Source: Perkinsus chesapeaki (lineage: Eukaryota > Perkinsozoa > Perkinsida > Perkinsidae). From it: 64,000 nt of DNA. The position numbers were made by a program, and so were the translations under genes. Location of the stretch: positions 1 to 64,000 of the forward strand of contig JAAPAO010000008.1 in assembly GCA_013115145.1 (NCBI GenBank), in the 5' to 3' direction. The number at the start of each line of letters is the position of its first letter. Positions within the stretch are counted from its first letter, which is position 1. This document shows, in pieces, positions 42,710 through 52,397 of this stretch. Under the pieces are notes generated by a model that made no database searches, was not told the origin of the DNA, and saw nothing but the letters and a program-made list of their open reading frames with translations.

Positions 42710-45700
42710 TCATGAAGGCGTGGCAATCGATATCAGAGATGTGTTAGCAATGCGATGATGATGATGTAACCGGCACTGCTCTTCCCACCAGCGGCCACAG
42801 CTGGCTCGGGTAAGCGGTAGTAGATCGGGGAAATCACAGGCATTAGGGTGATGGCACTGTGGGAGGCACGAACTGCGACCAAAGATGCCTTGATGGTTGC
42901 ATAGCTCCCATGGGTTATGGTCAGCCACGTTACCACCACCAATCAACTTGGCACTAGAGCCTCTATAGATGTTGTGGTACCACCAGTCCCAATGCGCAAG
43001 AGAGAAGTAGAGCTTAAAAGGTGATCCGAACATTCGAATTGCCACTAGGTCCGTGGGCAACTGGGGTGTGGAAATTATGGCAATTGTGAAGGGGCCTAGC
43101 TGTATAGCGACCCGGCTGCCAGACGTCACAGAACGATCGGTTTCCATACCATAGGTCAGGTCATCCAAGAGTTCACACGCTCCCATAGGCACGCTACCGA
43201 ACACACCAGCCACAGCCACTGCTGAACAGAGACCGGTGCTGTCGGGATCGCCTATGAACTGACGGTCAAGGCCCACGAGGTTGAGCTCGAGATCGTAGTC
43301 CCACGGTATCATACCGACTCCTCCGCTGCGATACAATGTAGCAAGGAGTGTGCCTTGCCGGGCCATAGCGATTCTCGAACCCTTAGCCGAGACCCACCAT
43401 TCCACCAGCCTCATGAAGCTATCTTCGAGCCAGAGACGGTTACACAACGGCGTCACAGAACGATACTCCTCCATGAACTCGTAGTTTTCGGCCAAGACTT
43501 CACTGCTGTTGGTCGCCTTCATGGGGGAGCACACGTCTCGAGTGTCATCCTCACGAACACATTCAATGTAGATGCTCTGAACACCCGGAAAGTCGGCGGT
43601 GGAGAGCTGCTGTGCCCAGTCCTCCTCGTATAGAATCACCGCATTGCAAGTGCAGACACCTACTCCCAATCGCGATGCCACTGCGTCAAACAGCAACACC
43701 TTCGCGCTGCCATTGAGAGAGGCAGTGCTCTCGTTATGCAATGAATCTTCGGGGTTTAGGATATGTTCGAGAATGCGGAGTAGGGTCACAGTCCGATATA
43801 CACGCGTAGCAGAAGTTGATCCTGCTCTCTGGCAGGTATGTCGATCAGGCAGAGCACTACGGAGCTCTAATTTCCACCACTCATATCTAACCCTACGAGC
43901 CGGCCAGAAGAGCGAGTCTCGATACTGGATGAGACCGCCTGCCACAGAGCAGTCGTCTGTCGCATACGAAGAGAGCAAGCTTAGTGCATGGTTCGACGTG
44001 TGATTCCAAACCAGCGCGACGAACTGCTCTCCTTCACGTTGAGAGTTAGATACTAGCGCTAGCATCTCCTGTAATGGAGTGTTCCATCTGATAGCCAAAG
44101 GCCCTTCAACATCCAGCTTCGGAAAGCTGGGTTGTGCTGGTGAGGGTTGTACCCATACCTGCACTGTGTCACCAAAGAGCAAACCAGTGTGAACCCGACG
44201 CAGCCTAAACGCGGCTGACAACTGCATAGACGAGCAGTTGCTGATAATCACGTTAACACTTTCCCACCCATGGGTCGGCGTCGACGCACTGGTCTCTTGC
44301 GAACAGACCGTTATCTTCAGCCATAGGGCCCTATTCATCACTTGTGGGCACTGGCGGACATTGTATCGATGCAACGGTAATGGTAGGAAAGGAGATGCAC
44401 AATGTAAAAACACATCTCCACGGTTGAACCAGGAGCTCAGCCACGCCCGGAATTCGAAAACCTCGCATGGCCCGAACGAGCCACGATGCTCCACGCCACA
44501 GGCTGTGATCGGCCGAGACATATCAGGCGCCGAGAAAACGGTTACTCCGGCAAAGACAGACAGCCAGTCTGGTAAATGACGAAGGTTCGAGAAATACGGA
44601 GGTTCCCGAATGGGGTGGTAATGGTGGCAAGTGTGGACCTTTGGACCCTCGGAGACCAATGAGACTAGATCTTGGCACAGCGCAAAGTCCTGCAGTGACC
44701 TGGACTTCCCACACCGCCTCAGAATTGCTCGCAGTGTCTCGGCCTTGTAAACCCGGCTGAGGCTAGTAGTGTCGCAAGCTACACAGGCATGGCTGTTACT
44801 GTGTGATCTATAGCCTGTTGAGTAAGGTGATACGGTTATCATTTCGTGAAAGAGATCATCACGACGGAACTTGAGACATGGCCATGCCCACCCGCCGTCG
44901 GGGTCTATGACCGGTAACCCGGCAACTGTAATCCCGTCCTTGGCCATGGTGTTGACCAGGAGAGGCAGTGACACCTCGTTTTCGTAGTCCCATTGCTGTG
45001 GCGACAGCACGCCAACATACCCTGTATCCGGAACAAGTGATGGCAACCGAGATATACATTCGCGGGGCGCAATACTGACGGTGCTGTAGTGTTTGCTTGG
45101 CTTTACGATGGAATGACTGCTACATTCAATAATGACCAGGTGGGGGCTATCAGCCGCAGTGACGTTTGCGGTAGAGATTACGAGTTCCGACGCCATGGAC
45201 ATGAGAGGCAGTAACGGCCAAGATGTGGTCATGATAATACCCGGGGACCTCAGCTTAGTCCACCAGTCATTCAGTGCCTCCTTCGAGACCCTTCCATGCA
45301 TGGAAAGGGCCAGGGCGGCACATATGCGGCTCAGTTCACATCCGACTTCTTTCCCTAGGAGCATCGATTCGCTCACTTCTACGTCGGGCAGGGTCCCGCG
45401 GTTCACAGAAAACGCAAGGTAGCGTTTGTACTCCTTTTCGAGCGGAGTCTCATTAGCATCGCATGACCCTGTCGCAGGGTGCAATCGCCATGCGTCTTGC
45501 CAGACGTAGCACTTCAGTTTCCGCCAATGGCCCAGGGCTCTCCGCAACCACAGAGGCGCGAAGACAGGATCGCTCAAGAGACTGGTCAACGGCAGCTGCT
45601 TTATGAAGTCGAAGGCTGTCACCATCGAGCTGAGGGAGAACACGTCCAAGCTCGCCGCATCCGGGTCTACTAGGATCTCAAAGTGCTTTGGCCACCGCGG

Positions 45701-46138
45701 TATCTTCGTATAGAGGAATAGTCTATGAGCTATGAAAGCCAAAGCGCATTGCGGTGCCGTATGCTTTTTCAATAATATTTCGACAGCTGCTTCGTCTGTT
45801 GCAACTTCCCATACTGGAGGAGCGTCCACAGCGTCCCTGTTGAGCAGCCATGCTACGCGGTCCAAGAGAGCCGAAGGACACTGTGTCTGGGTTAACTCGA
45901 AAAGTCTTGGGCAGCATCCTTCTGGTGGGTATCCTGGATGCCACCAGCAGTTCACCGTGTCTGTTACGCCTTCCAGGCTGCAGCAATGATTGTAGGAAAT
46001 GCCAGCGAGAGAGGAGTTTAAAGGAAAACAAGTGCCGAGCCTCCAGCAGAGGTTGAGTGGTCCTATACAGACCCGAGAGCTCGAATACCCGTCTCGAGAG
46101 AGTGCCAGGAGAATGATGGGAATGGTCCATGATGGCAT
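42710..46138 (-). CDS. Large intronless LicD/fukutin-type nucleotidyltransferase-like protein
   Basis: About 1140 residues in one exon from the ATG at 46138, which starts a signal peptide (MPSWTIPIILLALSRDG). The C-terminal 250 residues carry the LicD signature: RQGTLLATLYRSGGVGMIPW followed by DYDLELNL (the acidic D-x-D metal site, about 43285-43320), as in LicD and FKRP proteins that transfer phospho-sugar or phosphocholine groups. The preceding 850 or so residues are Cys- and Trp-rich, lumenal in style, and of no recognised family; they include a Cys-rich start (NLCWRLGTCF...CCPRLFELTQ). Expected site is the ER/Golgi lumen. Absence of introns in an intron-rich region is notable. The N-terminal domain function is unknown. 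Confidence 0.7.
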   Translation of the reverse strand: MPSWTIPIILLALSRDGYSSSRVCIGPLNLCWRLGTCFPLNSSLAGISYNHCCSLEGVTDTVNCWWHPGYPPEGCCPRLFELTQTQCPSALLDRVAWLLNRDAVDAPPVWEVATDEAAVEILLKKHTAPQCALAFIAHRLFLYTKIPRWPKHFEILVDPDAASLDVFSLSSMVTAFDFIKQLPLTSLLSDPVFAPLWLRRALGHWRKLKCYVWQDAWRLHPATGSCDANETPLEKEYKRYLAFSVNRGTLPDVEVSESMLLGKEVGCELSRICAALALSMHGRVSKEALNDWWTKLRSPGIIMTTSWPLLPLMSMASELVISTANVTAADSPHLVIIECSSHSIVKPSKHYSTVSIAPRECISRLPSLVPDTGYVGVLSPQQWDYENEVSLPLLVNTMAKDGITVAGLPVIDPDGGWAWPCLKFRRDDLFHEMITVSPYSTGYRSHSNSHACVACDTTSLSRVYKAETLRAILRRCGKSRSLQDFALCQDLVSLVSEGPKVHTCHHYHPIREPPYFSNLRHLPDWLSVFAGVTVFSAPDMSRPITACGVEHRGSFGPCEVFEFRAWLSSWFNRGDVFLHCASPFLPLPLHRYNVRQCPQVMNRALWLKITVCSQETSASTPTHGWESVNVIISNCSSMQLSAAFRLRRVHTGLLFGDTVQVWVQPSPAQPSFPKLDVEGPLAIRWNTPLQEMLALVSNSQREGEQFVALVWNHTSNHALSLLSSYATDDCSVAGGLIQYRDSLFWPARRVRYEWWKLELRSALPDRHTCQRAGSTSATRVYRTVTLLRILEHILNPEDSLHNESTASLNGSAKVLLFDAVASRLGVGVCTCNAVILYEEDWAQQLSTADFPGVQSIYIECVREDDTRDVCSPMKATNSSEVLAENYEFMEEYRSVTPLCNRLWLEDSFMRLVEWWVSAKGSRIAMARQGTLLATLYRSGGVGMIPWDYDLELNLVGLDRQFIGDPDSTGLCSAVAVAGVFGSVPMGACELLDDLTYGMETDRSVTSGSRVAIQLGPFTIAIISTPQLPTDLVAIRMFGSPFKLYFSLAHWDWWYHNIYRGSSAKLIGGGNVADHNPWELCNHQGIFGRSSCLPQCHHPNACDFPDLLPLTRASCGRWWEEQCRLHHHHRIANTSLISIATPS

Positions 46139-46861
46139 GGTCTCCCCCTGGTTACGTGGGGAGGAACTCAATGAAGGAATACTGAAAATCAAAATAGACC
46201 GGCAAATGCGATAAAGTTTTAGTCTGTACGTTTTGCGCAGCAGCAGACATTTTTGAGCACACAATGCTAATTTTTTCAAGCAACTTCGATTATGCAGAAT
46301 TGCTTCATTAGGAAGCACAGAACATCGCCAATATGCAGTCCATCCCCTCCAAACGACAAGATGTCCCAGCGAGCCGGTTAATTTTGTGGCGCGCAGTCAC
46401 GACGCACTGCCACCACTTGTGATTATGTTCATTAAACCAATTCTGAGATTCTGAATCGATTCCAGCATCGCATTTTACGTGTTAAAAGCAGTTCTGGAAT
46501 CGATTCTGAATTTCAAAATCGGTTTATTGAACGATCCCTGTGTCACCACTACGTTTCATATTAAATGTCTTTAACTAGGAAACTTCTAAAAGCCTTCCGA
46601 GTTCGGAAATCTCCCTCTTTGAAGCATCGTCCGATTTGTTCTGTTTAACGTGCGTGGTTCCGATATTCCACTCTCTGTATCCGGAATCATCTGCAGTCGT
46701 AATGTGCATCTTACCGCCCCCCCCCCGCATTCTGTCCTTGTAGAGTTCACTTATGTCGGTTAGCTTACTATATCAGCACTGTGATTCCCTACTGATACAT
46801 TATATCTTTACCGTTTTTGCTATACAGTCCCATCCTTCAGTATATGGTTGTATCATACAGA
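46139..46861. promoter_or_regulatory. Divergent intergenic region with an inverted repeat
   Basis: Lies between divergent start codons. It contains a 13-bp perfect inverted repeat, GAATCGATTCCAG at 46453-46465 and CTGGAATCGATTC at 46494-46506, inside a wider imperfect one, and a C-run at 46715-46725. No gene recognised. Confidence 0.4.
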
Positions 46862-49608
46862 ATGAGGCATCCAGGCCGTCATGATTACTCTCCTATTAAC
46901 AACAACAACCGTCGTAATAGCGACCTTAGCACCGGCTCCAGTGTAGAGATGGACAATATGGGACCTTCTACCACTACAACAACAACTACCACACTAGCAA
47001 CAACATCAACCCCAGCAAGAGCCGTGGTGAACGTCCCAGCTGTAGGGCAGCCTGACCTGTCCATTCCCGGGATACAGGTGCGTAGCCTTTCTACATTACG
47101 GGTGACGATCGCCTCAGAATCGTTCTGACATGAGCCCTTCATCGGCCGAGAGCGGGGAGGCTCCATCGAGGTTCGTTATAATAGGTGGAGCTGGTTCCAT
47201 GAACCAATTCGGTAATGTTGATGTCTTAGCACTCTCGACAGCATTGTTATCAGATCTTTCCCCTGCGGCACAATGGGACTTCGAGCAAGAGCCTACCAGG
47301 GCCGCCGCATCCCTCCGACTCTGTATTTGGGCTATGTTCCTATTTGCCTGTTTAGTCATGTTTCGAGTACAACAGGATAAGCTGGCGCAGGTAGTAGGCC
47401 GGGGAGGGAGGTTCTAGAGTGCCGCTGGCACGGTGTTTATTGGGAACTTCGTTTAGTACGAGGACACTAGTGGTATACTCCGTACCTCATTACGGATTTG
47501 TAGTACCTCTGATAGCCTCACTGGGTCGTCATAGGCTTCACTTGAGAGCTTGAAGGTGCGAAAATATCTTTACATTATCGAAATTCCCCCATGCTTGCTT
47601 GCTGGCGGTGGCGGCGGTCATTCAGTGTATATACTGGCTGCTATGTATAATAGGCTTCTCAAGCAGCAGTAGTTCTATTCGCCATGTAGTCGATCAAAGA
47701 AGTGTGCCCACTCCGGCCTGCGGCATCCGAGGAAAAGAGCCCTAACCACACACCTTGAGCAATCCTATGTTATGAGGGCGGGATTTCTCAAATAGTCGAG
47801 GCCCACAGTTTTACAATGGCTCCTACTTGCTCTATTTTCGCCTCTTATTATTATGTTGGTTGTCTTCCCTCCAGCAGGCTATGGCAAACCGTCGTAGTAA
47901 CGTCCTACATCTGGTGGCACCTTGGGAGAAGGCAAGCTTTAATGACAGAAACTCTACGGAGCTCAGGGCCGTCTATATAGACCCTAGGTAGGTGCAGCGT
48001 CCCTACGAATGGGCAGTTGTCCTCCAGGTTGGCCACGGTGGCGTCGAATCTCCGGCTTGGACAGAACCATGAGCTGGACGTTGCGCAGTTACTACCGCCT
48101 CGGGCAAATGTAAGTATATTGGGGTCAGATGATGAACTGATTATATTTCAGTCCTACATTCGAGAGTTGGACTCTCAGCGATTGGTGGCCAGCGTGCTGG
48201 ATGGAGCCTGGCGATCGACGACGTACGGCAGGGAGGACAACGAGTCGATCGAGGAGGCTGCAAGCCCGGATGTTGCTACATTAAGGAGTGTTGATAGAAC
48301 ACAGTATAGTGCGAATAAAGTGGGTGTTATTATTACGTGGGTGACTGGGAGAATGGTGGTGACAGGGAGTGGCTGAATTGTGCCCAACAGGGAAGGGCAA
48401 TCAGCGATCCTGTATGATGGCGTTGCTGAAAAACAATCGCGAAGGTGGGGGGCTGTCAACCACGGAGAGGGGCAGATTGATCCGGATGTTTGTGAACAGG
48501 GTTTAGCTGCTTCCACTTGGCCGCTGCTGTTGATGGAGGAGTTACCAAGTTCGATGTATCGGCAAATGACAGTATGGTGTGTCTAGGGGATAAGGAGGGC
48601 GCGGAGGTAGTAGGGGGCACAGTGGGAATACAGGAGAGCCTTCACAGCGTGGGTTAAAGGCGAATCTTAGCTTAACCCCTGCATTTCACACATGTAGTTG
48701 AAACTTCGGTTTACTGTGGGTAGTAAGGATAGTCTTGAAGGCCCGTAACTGCCAGAAACCTCTCGGCTTGAATTCAGCCTGGCTCATCCCTCTCCACTTT
48801 GGAAAGTCTATCAGTGGAGACATGCCACCATCATTCTCAGATTCGTGCCCTCCTCCCTGACCAGTTCTCGGACAGGATAGTGTATATATGGCGGCCAGTG
48901 GGGGATGAGCAGGGCTACGCTCCAGCCATCGATTGCGCGACTACAGTGGACTCCTCCACAGGCAAATGCATCGATTCCGTACCGATACACTCAGCCAGTA
49001 ATAACATGGCTCCTCCTCCTGCTGCTCAGCGGCTGCAGCAGCAACAGCATTTGTAGGTTACTATGGTATTGACTTCCATGAGGACACTGATAAGAATGGC
49101 AAGGCAAGAGAGACTACCAAGGTGGTTAGCATAACATATGACTATCAAAGGTGGCAGACTGTGCTTAGGTAGTAGTAGGGTGGTGGTGGATTGATGGTAG
49201 TCCTGATTAGGTCCTATGTGATGGGTGATAAGGAATCTCCTATGTCCAGTCGACCGGAATTCAAGTCGATACTCTTCACGTCTCGTGGGCCCTTCTGGGT
49301 GATTGATTCGCCAGATGTGTCTGACGGATACGTCCTGGTGGTGGCCGGCACGGAGCCACAGATTGGTATTCTGCACGCCACTCCGCTCTATGACGCACAG
49401 ATCGGCCCGGCCAATCAATGGATGAAGCAAGGCGATGTTCTTCGGTAGGCAGACCCGAAACCCCGATGAAGCTATGTGGCTTTTCAGGCGGGAAAATACA
49501 AGATCCGCATATTACAGGCACATGTCGGGCAAGATGGCCGATGAAACTGTTGGAGAAGTTCAGGGTCGCAAAGCCAAGTGCTTCTGCGGTCCTCCGCCGT
49601 CTGACTGA
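46862..49608 (+). CDS. Unknown single-pass (or few-pass) membrane protein, multi-exon
   Basis: Not recognised. The start MRHPGRHDYSPINNNNRRNS (46862) is followed by a Thr-rich run, then an exon with RFVIIGGAGSMNQFGNVDVL and a transmembrane segment LCIWAMFLFACLVMFRV (about 47323-47375). Further exons encode RRSNVLHLVAPWEKASFNDR (47890), LRLGQNHELDVAQLL, LIIFQSYIRELDSQRLVASV (48140-48200), YYGIDFHEDTDKNGKARETT (49060), KSILFTSRGPFWVIDSPDVS (49265) and IGPANQWMKQGDVL. A final exon after an intron ending TTTTCAG (49491) reads YYRHMSGKMADETVGEVQGR and ends at 49608. The large part after the membrane segment looks lumenal or extracellular. Gene reality is likely; function unknown. Confidence 0.55.
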
Positions 49609-49916
49609 ATACCGCTCTTTCGCCAAATCTACTCTTTAATATCCCCTTCAAAATCATCGTCAGCCATGCTTTGATTTTGTCCGGTAAAGCAAGTGTCTTT
49701 TTGTATCAACTGCTGTGTCCGTTGGAGCCCTTCAAGCCCGTAAAATTGTTCCTCATTGTTTCGGTGTTAAGGTTTGTTTATATCCTTTCAATCCCCTCCT
49801 TCTCCTACTCTGTACAGTTTTACTATACATCCTCATATAGCCCAATGGTCTTTGGTTAGTTTTATGGGGCCAGGAATCAGATAAAGCGCGTACAGTTCAC
49901 AACACGTGGGAAGGCA
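49609..49916. other. Intergenic region upstream of the helical-repeat pair
   Basis: Pyrimidine-rich, with no coding sequence recognised. Confidence 0.4.
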
Positions 49917-52347
49917 TGCCGGCGAGTAAGGTCCGGAAGGGCCTAGATCCTCTCGTTTACCAACTCTACAAGGCAGCCAAGTCGAACACGTCGAATCGGC
50001 GGGTACGGGAGGAGACGTTGGAAGTGCTAGCAGCAGCCACGAACGCTGTTAAGGACTCGTGAGAAAGTTGAGCAACACTGAAGTGATACCTGTGTTTCAG
50101 TTTCACACCGGACGACCTGAGCGTGCTGGCTTGGTCGGCCAGCAAGATCGGGCATACATCTCCGAAGTTCTGGAAGGTTGCTGTTAATCTAACCGAGGTT
50201 TGCTGGGTTATCCTTCACCCTCCTTACCACTTGCTTATCAGGTGTACGCTCATGAGTTCAGTGCTAGATCGGCCACTAGGCTATTGGAGGCCTTCTCGTT
50301 GGCCAGAGGCTCCCGGGACCGCAGGCGCCCGGCAAGTGCTCTGCTGGGCCTCTTCGCTGAGCCTCCTGGGGAGCCTCTGACGGAGCAAGGGGTTTGCCAG
50401 CTCCTCCGAGCTTTGGTGAATCTGAAGATGATCGATGTTATCCCCACGTGGCTGCTTCAAGAGGGTCTGCGGCTCCTAGACGAACCCCCTCAATCCACAG
50501 TAAGCTTCCCGACCACGGAAATAGTCGTACCTGTTTCGGGTACTAACTTTCCTGGGCGACGGGCTGTAGGAAATAGGGACGTAGGATACCGAACAGGTTG
50601 CTCGTAAGTCCTTAATTTCACCCCACACACTCGCGCACAGGAATCAACATAACGTATAGCATTTTCCGGAAGCGAGCAAACTCGTTAACAGTTGAAGGGC
50701 TGCCTCAGTACCTAATCCTTCTTCCTAGACTATGGTAGAGCCGCCCCGCTGTCTGGTCCCGTTGATGTGGCCATTGTCAAGGATTCCCACTACAGCTGAG
50801 ATGGCGGCCTCCACAGTAGCACGCTTGATTCGAGGAGGCAGAGTGGTAGGGCATACCGGCTACCATGCTTCTTTGACCTCCATGCAGGACTACACTCGGA
50901 TGACCACGACCGATGCTGCATTGCTCGTCCACTCCTTGGCCAAGGCTTGGAACACTACCGAAGGTAGGGCCCTCAGCGAATGGTCGGAAGGCCCCTGTCA
51001 GAAGCCACAGCGCCCCGGCAGCAGCAGGAGGAGTCTCATCCGCCGTATCGCGACGTAATGTCTCAGCTGGTGACAGAATGCGGAGCCCGAGGCTGGAAGG
51101 GCTTGAACCCGCGTGCGATAGCAGGCGTCCTGTGGGCGTGTGGACGATGCAATATAAGATCGTTGATGGAAGAGTGCACTGAGGACTGGCATCCCCTCAT
51201 GGCAGTCGACCTCAAGTCCTTCGATCCCCAGGCCCTTGCCAACCTTCTTTGGGGTGTTGGCCGCATAAACAGACGGCAGGTTGGTCAGGGTGAGGTCGGA
51301 TATTTGTTGGTACCGGACAACGCAGTTACCCTGTTGGATTCCTGTCGATGATGTACAAGCCGCCTTCGCTGCCCAAAGCTCGAAGGCCGACCTCTTCAGC
51401 GTATCCATGATAGCATGCGCCTTGGCTTATGAAGAATCCTGTGGTGTCGATGAGTAGATACTGGGGCAGTTGCACTCGTACTAGTGTCCATTCAGGGTGT
51501 TTACAAGTCTCTGGGAGTTTGTGCGCCAGCAGCTGCTACATCGACCGTCCCAGCTAGAGGAAGGTAGGATTAACAACCGTTTTCGGTCTTCTAATCGCCC
51601 CAGGTGCTGGTGATCTCGCTGGTTTGCTGTGGGCATTCTCCCGTCGAGGGCACTTGGAGGCGGTTCTGGAGCTGTCTCTCATCTGCGAGGGGAGTCTGCT
51701 GTCTTTACCTACAGACCTCCGGGTTGGCCCCTACCTTCCATCGCCCATTCATCCACTTTCATTAGGCCCTGGCCATGTGGGGTATGGCCCACGCGGGGAT
51801 CAACCTTCCAGAGCAGCTCGGTCGGGAACTCCTTACCTCTCTGCATCGGCCAACTGGTGAGCAGGCGTTCTCCGTCCATCATCATCTACGACGTTTCGTT
51901 AGCATCTCCTCCCTCCTCGAGCGTCATCACCAGTCTTGTCGCCCTGGACCAGCTGTGCCCCAATTTAAATGCCTTTTTGCCCGCTAACCTACAGTCTATT
52001 AGGGCTGCCGATCTGTGGCGTCTCTTATCGATAAGGAATGCTCCTCTACAGCAGCGCCGAGATGCACTGGCTCTTGCCGTACGGAAAAGGGAGGAAGCTC
52101 CCGCCTACGCAGCGGCATATTTTGCTCGTACGTTGCCTTCCGACGTCCACGCCTCACTGCCCTCCATTCAGGCTGTCTGGATCCATCCGCTGGGTTTCTG
52201 CCTCCCGCGGGAATTCGGTTACGGCTGCTCAGAGAGCTCACGCTGTCGGGGCTCGATAAGTGCCCATCTCGCTATCTACCTGCTCTGGCTTGCCACCTCA
52301 CTATCATACTGCGGCAAAGCATGTCCTCAGTTTCTGTTCGTTTCTGA
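49917..52347 (+). CDS. Helical-repeat protein (HPR/FASTK/OPR-like), tandem copy A
   Basis: Starts MPASKVRKGLDPLVYQLYKA (ATG 49917). Exon 2, after a short intron, opens FTPDDLSVLAWSASKIGHTS. The rest repeats an about 38-residue helix-pair pattern with an L-x-x-LLWA core: CQLLRALVNLKMID, NPRAIAGVLWACGRCNIRSL, DPQALANLLWGVGRINRR, LAGLLWAFSRRGHL and ALAMWGMAHAGINLPEQL. The C-terminal block is LWRLLSIRNAPLQQRRDALA, then RCLDPSAGFLPPAGIRLRLL and RYLPALACHLTIIL, stop at 52345-52347. Such repeats (heptatricopeptide, FASTK, OPR) bind organellar RNA in alveolates and algae; that role here is inference. About ten introns. It shares layout and intron sites with the next gene. Confidence 0.72.
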
Positions 52348-52397
52348 TACTGTTTTGGTTGGGTTTTATCAGTTCACAACGACACCGTAGGGAGTGT

